Shown: positions 11,486-23,600, counted from the stretch's first letter. The stretch: DNA of 64,000 nucleotides from Alentia gelatinosa (GCA_950022655.1 OX465590.1:40450218-40514217); one strand, 5' to 3'. The notes: generated from the sequence alone by a model not told the origin. Translations and numbers: made by a program.

Positions 11486-11750
11486 ACAATCACTAGACCT
11501 ACTATATTGATTTTGAAGATACTGTACTCCATTTCATTACATTATGATCATACTTTTCCACTTTGTGTATACGTCTTTATGTCAACATATGTACCTTGTA
11601 TATTGTACCGTTGATTGATGAGTGCTCTGAAAAACTCACCATGGTGAGATGTCACTCAGTACTCCCAGACTCGGCTTAGCCGATGTTCCGCCTGGTCCCT
11701 CTTTCTTAATACAGGAATAATCGCAGTATTTACGGTGGGTGGAAGCATTA

Positions 11751-12502
11751 GAGCCGGCCCCCACCTACCACGATTCTGCTCCCGATTGGCCTTACGATGG
11801 CCTTCCCGACACCATTCAGATTCTATCGCGAGTTAAGCTTAAATCGTGGTAGGTGGAACAGGTTTCTGCGATTCACTCTACGATACCCCACGATAGGCTG
11901 CGATAGAAAACGCCAATCGTAGAGGTCACGATAACTTCCAACATGTTGGAAATTTCGTAGGCTATCGTAGCCTATTGGAAGTAATTTAACAGGAAAATAT
12001 CTCTTGTGGATGGAATAATTGGTGAAAAATTATGTAATTCTGGGAATAGGTAGGGCGCATGTGGATGTATAATCGCTGTAAATATGATATTATTTGATGA
12101 AGTCTAAGTGTCTGAAAATAATAGTTTTATATCAGAATTATTATTCTACCACAGTTATATTATTCAATTTGATTGTTTTAGTGTTTGAAAATAATGTCAT
12201 AATATATCGTAGGTATCTGTAGAAAATTATTCGGATTCATTCAATATTTCCATAATTATAGTATATATCAATATTAAAATCATGCATGAGATCTAAAGTG
12301 AACCACAGATTGAATCGTGAGCCAATCGTGACCATGGTTTATGTTTTTGGTCCTCCCAAGGCATTTCTACGCTCTACGATTTCAAACCATGTCCACGATT
12401 TCAAACTATTGGAGACCTCCCGATAGGTCGCGATTTGGGCATTTCAAATTGTAGCTATCGGGAAGTATGTCGTAGACCATCGTGGTAGGTGGGGGCCGGC
12501 TC
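11751..12502. mobile_element. MITE family B copy 1, 752 bp
   Basis: GAGCCGGCCCCCACCTACCA at the left matches the inverse ending GGTGGGGGCCGGCTC, flanked by TTA and TAA. It is the longest family B copy, about 330 bp longer than the copies at 16447 and 47490. The extra interior is AT-rich and holds no transposase frame. Confidence 0.7.
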
Positions 12503-12654
12503 TAAGGCATAGCCTCTCCGGTTTTGTGGAGATGGTACTTGACAAGGGTACGTAAATATGAATTATTCAGTACGTCATTTCGGTTTTTTTTCATATGGGA
12601 TGAGATGGGTATGAGTATGGGGGTATTGTCTGATATATACCAGCCTGGAGCAAC

Positions 12655-12900
12655 GGTAAACATGAAGGGGTAATCTCACCCCTGGTACAAGTTTAACAAT
12701 AAGGATAACATTGAGAAATTATATGCAATGATAACCCACGTAACGTGACAATACTGCGCCATGGTCATGGCAGAGTGATGTGAGATCATGTCATAATCGA
12801 CTGACCAATCAGCGGCCAGGATTTCAGAGACCAGACAAGACATCGACATGGAGATTTATATGTTCCTAATAGGATTTGTCAAGTAATTTGAATTACAAAA
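12655..12900. repeat. TATCTCACCCC family repeat
   Basis: Contains AATCTCACCCCTGGTACAAG and, inside, the inverse of the block GTTATTCCTATGGCT seen at 566 and 53230. Related to 409-606 and 52880-53275. Confidence 0.5.
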
Positions 12901-13986
12901 TCAACAATATTTTACTCCTTTGGATGCACTGTAATCATCACTCAGCTTTGCCTCGATGATAATTGTGGCACGTCCACACTCGTAGGGTATTGTCTATTTA
13001 TATGATTCTCATTCCAGTTCTAGTTCCAGTTCTCTGTCCAGGTCAATAACCAGGAATCACTTCGTTAGTCTCAATGTTAGGTTAAAAGCAAAACGAAATA
13101 CCGAACCTCAGTCTCAGTACAAAACCATTATCACGGATAAATTGTGTGAAAAGGTGCCCAACGGAATATTTTTAATCAGATGCTTGTATACATACAGACA
13201 ACATTACAGGCGTAGGTTTGCACATATTTTGATCAACGAGGCTTAGCTTGCAATGCCTTCAGCCGCGTCGTTGCTAACGCCTTTTTCCTACTGTGGAGTT
13301 TCTCGCAAACCCCAACGGAACGAAAAAATCACAACCACATAGGCTTGCACAAATATTGGAGTTCTAGGGTGACAAAGTCGTGGGTATTAAGATCAATTCT
13401 TGACCCCGAGGCCTTTGATGCCTACTTATGAAATGCTATTTCAACCTCTCAACTCATATATGCTTAGGCAAAAGCTAATTTCTGTTTCAATCGAACATTT
13501 TTATGATAACTTAGATTTGAAACTGTTAAAGACAGACGAATTTGGTTTGAAACCCCACTCTCCATTCCTAAACACAATTCCACGTTCAAACTATTCCTTA
13601 ATTACTACACTCGGCTCGGTTCGGAAACTATGATTTCTAGTTTCTATCTGCTAAACACTGACGTTACCAGAAAAATGACCATAATGGCTTTTCAGTAAAG
13701 TCTAAAAGACGTGAAAATGATGAAATCATGTATCATTCTTCGAAATTTAAGACATTATCCAATACATGACTTATTCAGATCTGAAAGAATATATGAAGGA
13801 ATTTGATGGAATACAAATTGCCCCATTAGTATTCACCAGTCTATAGAGGTTGGGGATAAGAAATCTCCGATAATGTAGTAAAGAATCCAACTAGTTTTGG
13901 TCAAAGTTGTTGTTTTCCACATGTTTGATGTGGAGCGATATGAGCGAGGCAAAGACGAGTGAATAATACATAACATTCAAACGAGT
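12901..13986. other. Intergenic stretch, nothing recognised
   Basis: No gene. The 77-codon open frame at 13400 lacks any domain, splice context or codon bias. Confidence 0.35.
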
Positions 13987-14138
13987 TATCTCACCCCTGT
14001 TCACACTACTATAGTGGACGACACACTGGATATATGACATCAAAGACCATGAACAATGGACTGTAATACTCTTAGGGGCATGGAGAACTAGTTACCAATG
14101 TTAAGTCTATGGGACAAGAATACCAGGGATGAGATGAT
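13987..14138. repeat. TATCTCACCCC family repeat, short form
   Basis: TATCTCACCCCTGTTCACAC to ACCAGGGATGAGATGATA, about 150 bp. Its nearest relative is at 54353-54492, with the same CAATGGACTGTAATACT-like interior. Confidence 0.6.
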
Positions 14139-14417
14139 AAAAGTAATTATTATCCATCGTATACAAAGCCCCCATTGAAAATGTATAGGGACTCAGTAAA
14201 CCACTACCCATTGTATAAAACCTGTCAGATACCATAATTGTGGTATACGGATTCAAACCTGTGGTATACGGCCTCAAAACCATGGTATACGGGTAAAATA
14301 GTCCCTTTTGCTATAGAGCAAAGAAAGAGTTCCTAGTATTATACCTGTTAACATGGCAATTACTGGGTTCAATTTATTCGAAAAGGTGGATAATAAATGC
14401 AACAAACGTTGATTTTT

Positions 14418-14522
14418 TGGACAGCCGGTTCTGTAAACCACTCGCGGTTGACGTCGTAATACACTCGCTAGCGCTTGTGTATTACTACGCGTCAACCTCT
14501 CGTGGTTTACGGCCGCCTGTCC
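14418..14522. repeat. Hairpin element (TGGACAGCCGG)
   Basis: TGGACAGCCGG...GTAAACCACTCG pairs with CGTGGTTTACGGCCGCCTG; the centre is GCTAGCGCTTGTGTATTAC. A related copy is at 48081-48190. Confidence 0.6.
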
Positions 14523-14727
14523 ACAAAACCATCGATTATTGTCTATTTATTGCATACTTCTGTAAAATAAGGTACTCTACTCATCTGTGGATGATTTGAA
14601 TTCATAATTTGGATACAAATTATTTTGATGATAATAATATGGCGTGAAGTAGTTTTTGTCCCATCCTCATCTAACTCATGTCATGTACAGCAGATCATGG
14701 CGTTCAATTTCTATCTCCTCCCTGGTC

Positions 14728-15035
14728 TTTTATCCTACCCCTAATATAAAATCCCATAGGCTTAACATTGGGTTTCCGTATGCCACGCTGACTGGCATAC
14801 GGAGTTTTATATGCCACTAGTGGCATACAGCATTGTTATCACGTAATATTCCAAAATCGAGGAGATAGGGTAGGATAAAATCAAAACCTGATTCGTTTTA
14901 ATCTTGGTCACCGCATTCCACTCCTGAAATTGTGGCTCCGGACTTCACTCGGCTTCACCTCATGAAGTCACTTTGCCAAACTCCAGTCGTGGAATACGGT
15001 GGACAAGAATAAACCTCATCCAGTTTTACGATACA
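14728..15035. repeat. Composite TTTATCCTACCCC element plus hairpin
   Basis: TTTATCCTACCCC to GGGTAGGATAAAA (14728-14880), then a hairpin from CTTGGTCACCGCATTCCAC to GTGGAATACGGTGGACAAG (about 14915-15010). The order is the inverse of 8594-8898. Confidence 0.6.
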
Positions 15036-15260
15036 ATGCCTATGGAGTATTTAGAGAAAATACTCAATAAGGGATTATGTCACAAATGTAAGCCAATTAG
15101 TCAATGTGAGGGATGAGATGAATTCAGAATTCTATTCAAGTTTACGGTCAGAGCTCGATCCCATCTCACTACGTAATTCACGCGGGTTTACCTTGTGAAT
15201 AGTTACGCTATTCAAACTCGATAAGATACCAGCTCTGACCGTAAACCTTCATAGGTTTCC
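15036..15260. repeat. TATCTCACCC family, inner foldback portion
   Basis: Holds GTTTACGGTCAGAGCTCGAT and its inverse CAGCTCTGACCGTAAAC, matching 6480-6650. Confidence 0.5.
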
Positions 15261-16446
15261 CCTATTAAATGTAACTCTAATGCTCTTTGAAATCACGTTA
15301 AATCAGCCTCAAGTGAAGTCCACAGATCTTACATGGTAGAGACTGAGTGATGGGTTTCTTCCTGGTTGTTCGACTGAACCGGCATGCTTAAAGCTGGCTC
15401 CTGACAATTCACCAGTCTAGAGACCAGTCTATAATTAAGTAGCTATTTTGTAACACTCTCTAGCATCAACAATTAGTCTTCTAAAATAAAAATAAGAAAA
15501 GTCACCAGTTTCCCTATTTATGTTTACACTGATGGAAATCATGTCTATTCTAGCGACCCTTCCTAAAAATACTTCCATAATATTTTTGTGTGTCTAAATA
15601 AACACATGACGTTGAGCAGGGAAGTTTGTCCAGTCTGACATTTTTATCTAATGAACAAGCTCTCGAGCACCCCTTTTATTGGTGACCTTTCTTTGTCCTG
15701 ACCATCTTGAGCAGACGGTCAGGAACAGTTGTCTACTTGCAGTTCTTCTGGTACTATTCTAGGCAGTCCATGCGATGTTTCAATTAGTGAACTATCTATA
15801 GCCTAATTGTGGTTCTACGTCGATATAAGTTTGTTTACGTAGAGGACGTCACAAACCCAAATGATCTAACGTGCTATTTATATCGACAATTAATTTCTGA
15901 CTTTCCTATTTAAGAATCATAATAGACAGACCCTAAATAGAGTGTACTAATTCTAAATGGATTATATATTGATATGGTGACATATGGGATTATATATTGA
16001 TATTGCGATACATCATAAACAAAGGTGCAAACAATCAGGTGTGTAACGCTACAAATTCCAGGATTAGTATCAAATAGATTTACTTCTTATTATAGAAAAA
16101 CAATTCATGCTTATATGTAGATATAACATAATTGTCATAAAAGGCAATGATATCATGGGAAAATGTAATGTTTTCCTGAGTTTTTAGGTAGTTACAAAAA
16201 GAAAATGAATAAAGATAGCAAGATGCCGGACATGGTTTACTTACCGAGTTTATGATAAAGCTGTATATATTCGCCACAAAGGTGTTCATAGTGTAAACTC
16301 TGTCTTGCATGTTCTGCAAGTCGAGGCTCCATACCTCACTGGCACCTTGTTCTGCTTGATATCAGCGATACCCTGGGGCCTGTTTGATAATCTAGGATCG
16401 TACATAAAGCCCCTCTTCTGTGACGCGTACAAGGGTTATCCTTTAA
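15261..16446. other. Intergenic stretch, nothing recognised
   Basis: AT-rich; two imperfect repeats of GGATTATATATTGATAT at about 15960-16010. No gene. Confidence 0.35.
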
Positions 16447-16855
16447 AAGCCTGCCCCCACCTACCACGATTCTGGTCCCGATTGGCTTTACGACGGCCTT
16501 CCCGACACCATTCCGATTGTAGCGTGAGGTCTGGCAAAATCGTGGTAGGTGGAACAGGTTTCTGCGATTCCATCTACGACAGCTCATGATAGGCTGCGAT
16601 GAAAACGTCAATCGTAGAGGTCCCGATAATTTCCAACATGTTGGAAATTTTGTAGCCTGTCGTAGGGTATCATAGCCTATCGGGAAGATATCGTGGTCAG
16701 CGTTTATGTTATTGGTCCTCCCAAGGCGTTGCCACGCTCTACGATTTCATCTGTTGGACCTATCGGGGACCTCCCGATAGGTCACGATTTCCCCATTTCA
16801 AATCGTAGCGATCAGGAAGCATGTCGTGGCCTATCGTGGTAGGTGGGGTCCCTTC
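16447..16855. mobile_element. MITE family B copy 2
   Basis: The left end AAGCCTGCCCCCACCTACCA and right end TCGTGGTAGGTGGGGTCC are inverse. Both sides carry TAA (16444-16446 and 16856-16858). Confidence 0.72.
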
Positions 16856-17029
16856 TAATGATATTTGAGTCGGTGTGCTAGGACAGTCTAAGCCGTCCAT
16901 AAGGTCGTGTATATGTTTTGAATAAATTTGGCCCACATCGTCCCTGGGTCTCTGTGGCATACAGAAAAGGGTCTACATGTATGATTCTAGATCATTAAAC
17001 GGGCTCCTGGTGCCCTATAAACACTTGAA

Positions 17030-17405
17030 CAGATTATGTTTGAAATAACAATTGATAGGTTTTGATTATATTCAGTCTATGGATCATCTTCTGTAACCCA
17101 TTTGCACCCAGTCAACTTGCCATTTCTATAACTGCCTGAATAATAGAATCCAATATATCAAGCAGCACTAGGTCAATGAGGTATATTGGTCTTGAGTAAT
17201 TGGTCATGGTCAGCTGGGCATGCCTCTAAGACCTTGAGACACTTGCTCCCTGCTCCTTTCACAATGTCGCAGTGAATGATACTCAAATAGTGAGGGGATA
17301 GGCTTTCTGCAACAAGCTATTGCAAGTTTACTGACCACTCTAACCTTTAGGCACTGCATATGGCGCATGCATGCACGCTCTACTAGGCACTCTATATAGC
17401 TCATG
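17030..17405. repeat. Dispersed ~370-bp repeat, copy 3
   Basis: Contains TTTGCACCCAGTCAACTTGC, TTGGTCATGGTCAGCTGG and the final AAGCATGTTC-like tail shared with copies near 6.7, 7.1 and 29.6 kb. Confidence 0.6.
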
Positions 17406-17586
17406 GAAGCATGTTCTGACTAATCCTTATCTGGTTCAGAACCAACTGTTTAAGTACACTACTGACTAAGTATTAAGGGCCATGGAGAGATGGTAAGTGT
17501 GTTGGTGGTTAACAATATTATCCCAATATTTGATATTGCTGATTAGAATAGTTTCGGAATATGAAGGTAATGAGCTGTTACCTTTA

Positions 17587-17869
17587 GGCCTGGCGTCCAC
17601 CTACTACGATGGAAATTTAGACCTACCTATATGGCACCGACACAAAAACCAAATATCGGAGACATATCGGGAAGGTACAAAATCGCAGACATATGTCTAG
17701 ACATGCCAATCCACCATGCATTGTATAGGGGTTTTTATCGATGTCTAATCGTAGAAACGTGGTCAACTTCCCCGATATTAGGTGATCTACCGACGCGATT
17801 TTGATTTTTTATCGGGAGGGGCATCGTAGACCAAATCGGAGCCATATCGGAGTAGGTGGACGCCGGGTC
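17587..17869. mobile_element. MITE family A copy 2
   Basis: GGCCTGGCGTCCACCTACTA at the left; right end GTGGACGCCGGGTC. Flanks are TTA on the left and TAA on the right, one base off an exact duplication. Confidence 0.7.
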
Positions 17870-18285
17870 TAAACCTTGGAGCAATGCATAGTTATCAACA
17901 ACAAGAAGACAGAAGAGGCCTGTAGATCTTCATGGCCGACAACAACTAAATAGTGCAGATTTTTAACTAATTGATGAGAGGAAAAACCTACCTGAGGCAT
18001 CTGATAAAGTGTGATAACAAAAAGATATCCTGAAACATGATTTGGCCTTCGGTGTGGAATGATTAATCCAGTAATGTTTAATTAAATCGACCAATTAAAG
18101 AAGCTGGTCAACCATCAAATGTGACTTCCTACCACCAATTGCGTTTGTTATTAAACCTGTCCGGAATTCCCAGGAACGTGCTGAGTACAAACGGAAGGCA
18201 TTATGGGTCACTTTCCGGTTTAACACGCATCATCCATCTGCAAAGATAACATGCTGAATTGGATGATTTCTTCATGGTGTTCTTA

Positions 18286-18569
18286 GGGCCTAGCGTCCAC
18301 CTACTACGATATGGCTCCGATATGGTCTACGATGCACCTCCCGATAAAAAAATCAAAATCGCGTCGGAAGGTCACCTAATATCGGGGCAGTTGACCACGT
18401 TTCTGCGATTAGACACCGATAAAAACCCCATGCGATGCGTGTGGGACTGGCATGTCTAGACATATGTCTACGATTTTGCACCTTCCCGATATGTCTTCGA
18501 TATTTGCTTTTTGTATCGGTGCCATATCGGTAGGTCTAGATTTCTATCGTAGTAGGTGGACGCCAGGCC
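18286..18569. mobile_element. MITE family A copy 3
   Basis: GGGCCTAGCGTCCACCTACT to GTGGACGCCAGGCC with exact TTA duplications (18283-18285, 18570-18572). The interior is nearly identical to copies 1 and 4, suggesting a recent common source. Confidence 0.75.
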
Positions 18570-18645
18570 TTACCTTACGTTCACTGACCCCATTACAGCC
18601 CCAAGTGTATACAACACGGTGGGAAAGGAGCTCTCTATAAGCTAA

Positions 18646-18940
18646 AGGCCAATGCCAATCTACCGATTTCGGAACATTTATGTATGTTTGTCGGCGACAA
18701 ACGGAGGGTAATTTGTCTCAGCCAAGCCATCCTAATGGAGTCGTTAGATGTAGGACCACTAGGCAAGGCTACCCACCGATTAATGAACCACCTCCTTAGG
18801 ACTAATACCCTCCACCCCCTGTCCTCGAGGGCCGCGGGTCGAGCGAGGGGTTACATAATTTGCCTGCGACAAGTTCACCGACTCCTATACGATTTGGGAA
18901 CTAATCTTTCAACCCTAAATCGGTAGATGGGCATCCGGCT
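18646..18940. mobile_element. MITE family C copy 1
   Basis: AGGCCAATGCCAATCTACCG at the left and CGGTAGATGGGCATCCGGCT at the right, flanked by TAA on both sides. Same target rule as families A and B. Confidence 0.7.
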
Positions 18941-19076
18941 TAAGCCTCGTGACAAAACAACCCAAGTGTATATAGTTTAGCAGGGGTTACTAAGTATCTG
19001 TTGTTATGCTTTCTCTATAAGCAGATGTATTTTCAGTACGTTACATTGATAGTATAGGCCGATATACAGTAGAACC

Positions 19077-19229
19077 CCCGCGTAAGCGGACACCCTCTGT
19101 TCCTTGCCAAAGTGTCCACTTACGCGGAATTAAAATAAACATCTAATAGAGGGATCTGTTCCGAGCAAAGGTGTCCATTAACACGGGGTGCCCGCTTACG
19201 CGTGGTGTCCGTTAGGCGGGGTTCAACTG
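19077..19229. mobile_element. Pogo-like miniature element
   Basis: CAGTAGAACCCCCGCGTAAG to GGGGTTCAACTG, flanked by TA. A second left end, TAGTAGAACCCCGCC, follows immediately at 19232. Confidence 0.6.
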
Positions 19230-19261
19230 TATAGTAGAACCCCGCCTAACGGACATGTATA

Positions 19262-20099
19262 TGGGTTCATATTCAACAACTGCACGTCTTTAGCATCTTG
19301 TTAAAAGCATAAGGCCAGGAACTCACTGACCTCCCAACACACTTTGACAAGCGTTCCGACACACTTCGACACAGAATCTCTCAACATTTCGACACAATGA
19401 CGATGCAATAATTTAGTTTCGTACTCTGACATTCTATAAAACCGAATTTTTTAACATTCTAACAAGGCTATAATGCAATGATTTGCCGTAGCCTTGTCGT
19501 AGCAATGTCACAAGCAGTGGGTGCCCCTCTTCCCAGTAAAGCCAGTATTGGGCCATATATGCTGCAGCAGTCATGGATTAATTGTCTCATTTCTAACAGT
19601 TCCTCTGTGGTCACAATGCATCTGTGTAGGCAGTCAGCCTTATGTCTCCTACGCTCTGTTTACCTCTGCACCGATTGCCGTTATAGGGAAATACGGGCGT
19701 TGTTTTGCCGTTTAGTAGAACAGGAAACAGGCGGTTGATGTTGCTTTTCATTGTCTAACCACACCGACCTCCCTAAAACCACCGCTGGTGCTATTAACGC
19801 TAGGTTTTCGTTTAACCGTCACTAAAGTATTTGAGGAAATTGCTCAGGTGTGGCCGGTTAATTGTCGTTCAATGTTTACGTTGAGTTTCCGGGCTGCGGT
19901 GTGTACTGAGTGGCCTGGGAATGCCTACTGGCAGCTGCAGCTGCTCCTACTCGGCCCGTATATGCTGTACACGGGGGGCGGGCTGTCGGTGACATTAGAC
20001 GGTTCCGCCTCGCTTACAACACTCACCGTGCCCGGGCCTCCCAGCACGCCGTATCCGGCGCGAGCAGCTCCGAGCAACTCAGCACAAAGCGGCTCTAAC
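19262..20099. other. Upstream flank of the lectin-receptor gene
   Basis: GC content rises through this interval towards the promoter. Open frames here are short and lack domains; I call no gene. Confidence 0.4.
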
Positions 20100-20850
20100 C
20101 AGCAGCAGGCTTTAGACTCCCACCGCAAAGTGACGTAAAGCCAGGCTCCCCTTTTAAGCCGCAATCTTATGAATATTAAGACACAGCGCGCTCCAAATAT
20201 CCAGTGAGGATCCGCATTAGGAACAAGGCTGAGCCCGTTATGGCACCACCTGCTTCTGTTATCCGGCTCCAGTCTCTGACGTTAAGGTTGGCCCTGGTCA
20301 GGTTTTCGGTTGCTGCTCGCACCTGTGAGTCCCATTACATCCATCTGCCTCCATAATTACATTTCCTGAAAATAACACAAACAGTGGCCCAAAATAGCTC
20401 CCCCGGCCGCTCCAAATAGCTCGAGTTCCTCTCTCACGTGCTCCTCCTATCCGATCACACAAATAACCCACGCAGATTTATTTTCGGTGAGTCGGGCGGC
20501 TAAAAACGGATCACCGCCGACTAAAACTGTGATCACCACAGTGTCCGGTGCGGCTCAGGTTAATGAGGACAGTGTGTTGGTAATTAGGCATTGTTTTGGT
20601 TGTATCAGCACGCCGAGGAGGTGGCGGGCTTGGAGGTGGTGGGGGGAGGCAGCTGAGCAGCTGTGAGCAGCTCAGCGGCCGTCAGCGGGAGACGTAGGCA
20701 GAGCAGCTGAGGCGCCACGCCGCCTCCTGCGATGCTGGGCTTCCGCCGGGTCCCGCCATATACGGCGCAAGGCGTCAGTGCCGACGTCAGAGCAGCTCCG
20801 CTCCGAACTGAATATAAGCAGCGAGCAGCTCAGTCCAAAGCATCAGTTTG
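20100..20850 (+). promoter_or_regulatory. GC-rich promoter region of lectin-receptor gene
   Basis: A GC-rich region immediately 5' of the gene, with a CRE-like half site TGACGTAA at about 20131. It also holds many GAGCAGCT/CAGCTGAG words between 20650 and 20835, including CAGCTG E-boxes. The contrast with the AT-rich surroundings suggests a genuine control region; factor identity is inferred from motifs only. Confidence 0.6.
20782..20848 (+). promoter_or_regulatory. Core promoter: CRE-like site, TATA box, initiator
   Basis: CGACGTCA at 20782-20789, TATAAG at 20813-20818 and the initiator TCAGTT at 20843-20848, whose A is 32 nt after the start of the TATA box. This is the standard spacing. 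Starting there, the leader to the ATG is about 278 nt and contains no upstream ATG, which supports the assignment. Confidence 0.65.
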
Positions 20851-21122
20851 TGAACACTGCAAACAAGCAACACATCCACTCACAGCCCAGCACAGCCCAA
20901 GGCAAGCAAGCAAGCAAAGCCCACTACTACTACCTACTGACAGACAACCTGCTTGCAACCGACTACCAGTACCTACTACTACAACTACGAAAGCTGCCCC
21001 ATTGACACAGCATCGTACAACGCCTTAGAACGCAATACCCGCTGCTGCTTATATACTGATTATCCATCAGTATTCAACGCAATTAACGAACAATCAATCA
21101 ATCACCAACGAAAAAAAAAAAG

Positions 21123-22827
21123 ATGAACACCATGACGAGTCAGATGTTCTCCGCCGTTCTCATGACCATCGTCATGGCCGCTGCCTGCTCGGCCGCCCTT
21201 CAGGAGGTGTGCCAGTGGCAGACCTTCCAGGCCAGCTGTAAGAAAGACGAGGTTATCCTCATGAAAACCGCGCGCTACGGTCGTATGCGCATCGGCAAGT
21301 GCTTGACCCGCAACTACTTCGTTGGCTGCTCAGCCGATGTGAGCGAGTACATGCACGCCCGCTGCTCCGGCCGCCGCCACTGCAGCGTGTCCGTTCCCGA
21401 CCAGGTGATGTTCACCGCCCAGCCCTGCCCTAAAGATCTGATGGCTTACCTGGAGGCCGACTACGAGTGCGTCAAGGTATCCGCTTTTGATGCCGCTGAC
21501 TGCACTGACGGTTCCCATGTCCTCACCGCTCCACGGGGGCTTATCTCCAAGCCCCAGTCCCACCCCGAGCACGGCCAGAAGCACGTGTGCCCCCGGCGCA
21601 TTGTGGCCAAGCCCGGGCAGACGATCAACATCTACCTGTCTGACTTCTACTCCAAGCATAACAACATGAATGAAGCTACCAGCGAGCACCTGAACGTGAT
21701 GGCCAAGCCCGTGTGCATCACCTACGGGTTGGTGTCCGAGGATGGCACCACCACCCCCACACGCATCTGCGGAGGCGAGTTCAAGAAGAACCAGCTGATC
21801 TACACCTCCAACAGCAACGTGGTCGATATCACCCTCACCGCGCCTTCCGCTCATGCGCACCACTACCTTCTCCAATATGAAGGTAAGCAATCGTGTTAAG
21901 AACTACTCCCAGCTTAAGATAAACACCAATGAAACAATGAATAAATATCATCATTTGAATTCGATTTCATTCCGATCGCTTTCTATTGATTTGCTACGTG
22001 TTCCGCAAATAACAGTTGACTAACCAAATGTTCACCTTTTTGTCTCTCCAGTTGTTGGATGCCCCACACTCGAAGTCTCCGAGAACTCCTGGGTGCAGGT
22101 GATCCGTGACACCGCCGTGGTCCACTGCAACAACTCCAAGACCGCCTTCCACCTGACCTGCGTCAACAACGAGTGGGTCGGCGATCTGCAGAACTGCACC
22201 GATAACGGCCCCGTCGCCCACCTCATGTCGGGGTCCCCCTTCAGCAGCCTGTTCGTCAACACCGGTCTTTTCCTTGCCGTCAGCATCGGAGTTGCTCTGG
22301 GTGTTCTGCTCGGTATTGGTCTCCTCACCCTGGCCATTGTCCTGTGCAGTGCCCGCCGCAACCGCTCTAAGATGATGGACCAGGTCGTAGCCGAACAGGG
22401 CCAGAGCAGTCTCCTGAAGAAACCCGCTGCTTTCCTCCCCGAGCCCATCGTCGATGCCACCACCAACTACCACTACCTGCCCGTTGACCACTACCAGGCC
22501 GTGGCCGTTGACAACAGCGAGTACGGCACCAAGACCATCATGCCCCTTGCTCCCGTGCACCACCTCTTCGAGGCCGCCCACCCTGGAGATCTCAGCACCC
22601 TCCGCTCCTCCCGTGTGCTGTCCACCTTCGGTAACACCCTGGATGCCCGCATGCCCGCCACCGAGAACACCTACGGGCCCCTTGGAGGCGAGCGCCCGCT
22701 CTGCCTCACTGAGGTCAATGCCCAGACCACCCTCCCCGCCTGTGGCCATGACATCTATGACCTGGCTGCCCTCAGCCACCAGGCCCGCGAGAAAATCATC
22801 ACCCTCGACCAAGTCGTCATCAACTAA
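21123..22827 (+). CDS. SUEL lectin-CUB-sushi type I membrane protein
   Basis: Two exons, 21123-21882 and 22052-22827, join in phase 1 across a GTAAGC...CCAG intron to give 511 residues. The order is: signal peptide (about 1-25); SUEL/galactose-binding lectin domain (29-118) with eight cysteines and ARYGR at 50-54; CUB domain (127-252) with the four-cysteine pattern 127/156/198/216; sushi domain (about 256-303, cysteines 257/279/290/302) ending in the glycosylation site NCT; transmembrane helix (about 325-351) followed by ARRNRSK; and a cytoplasmic tail to 511. The family arrangement implies a surface receptor that binds carbohydrate or protein ligands; ligand and pathway are unknown. The start is the first ATG after an ATG-free leader, in an A-rich context, with a second ATG three codons on. 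Third positions are nearly all G or C, unlike the AT-rich surroundings, which suggests high expression. Confidence 0.9.
21883..22051 (+). other. Intron of the lectin-receptor gene
   Basis: 169-bp intron, donor GAAG|GTAAGC, acceptor TCTCTCCAG|TTG. AT-rich against GC-rich exons. It splits the CUB domain end from the sushi domain, at codon phase 1, as is common for extracellular modules. Confidence 0.88.
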
Positions 22828-23600
22828 ATGGACTTTATGAAAAAAAAAAATATTATTACAATCCAAAAATGATGATTCCGATTATATATCTTCAGCCAAA
22901 AAGAGACATTATCCGTAATCTTGATGATTTATTCCGATGACGCTTGCAGATTATTCTCGCTATTATATGGTGATCAATTGAACTTCCAATCAATTTGCAT
23001 CACCGTAGGTACACTGAAGTACCCTGAACTTTATTTATAACTGATACCTAGAAGTATCCCAACGGCATCACCGATGCTTACAACTTTGTGATGAACAATT
23101 CATAATCGATGAGCAATTATCTCGCTATCAATACATATCAATTGAATGAAGTCACCCATACTTCTATGACTTCTTCATACCTGTATATACCCATACATCA
23201 TGTCTTATCAAAGCTTATTGTCACCCCCATGCCTAATTATCATTCACCCATGCTTCATTATATCATCCACGCTTGTGATGAAAAGCAATAACTTGCACAT
23301 AATGTATTCACCCTAGACGCACTGTGATTCCAAGCTTTTATATTGAATGAAAGTGAAGTGGTATTTTAGATACGCATAGCTATTTAGCACCACGATGTTT
23401 TGTATGCTGAATGACCATTGGTACACAAGTACAATGAGTTTTTTAATGATGCCTTTGTTATGATGCACTACATACAAATAGCATGTTGACATGCAAATGT
23501 ACTTTGTACAACGATACGCTAGCTGGCATCTGGTATGCACAGCGATGACATAAAAAGTGCCAAATATGCACTAATCATCTGTGATACAAAAATAAAAAAT
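22828..23600 (+). other. 3' untranslated region of the lectin-receptor gene
   Basis: AT-rich sequence after the stop, without repeat ends. Length is inferred from the first well-placed AATAAA at 23591; an earlier cleavage site is possible. Confidence 0.5.
23591..23596 (+). terminator. Candidate polyadenylation signal AATAAA
   Basis: AATAAA about 765 nt after the stop codon, followed by T-rich DNA. No other perfect hexamer was noticed between the stop and here. Confidence 0.45.

Noticed and set aside
21330..22866. Long minus-strand frames (186, 290 and 144 codons) opposite the lectin-receptor exons
   Set aside because: They are shadows of strong GC3 bias on the coding strand. The translations are glycine/valine-rich low-complexity and run through the intron boundary without splice logic.
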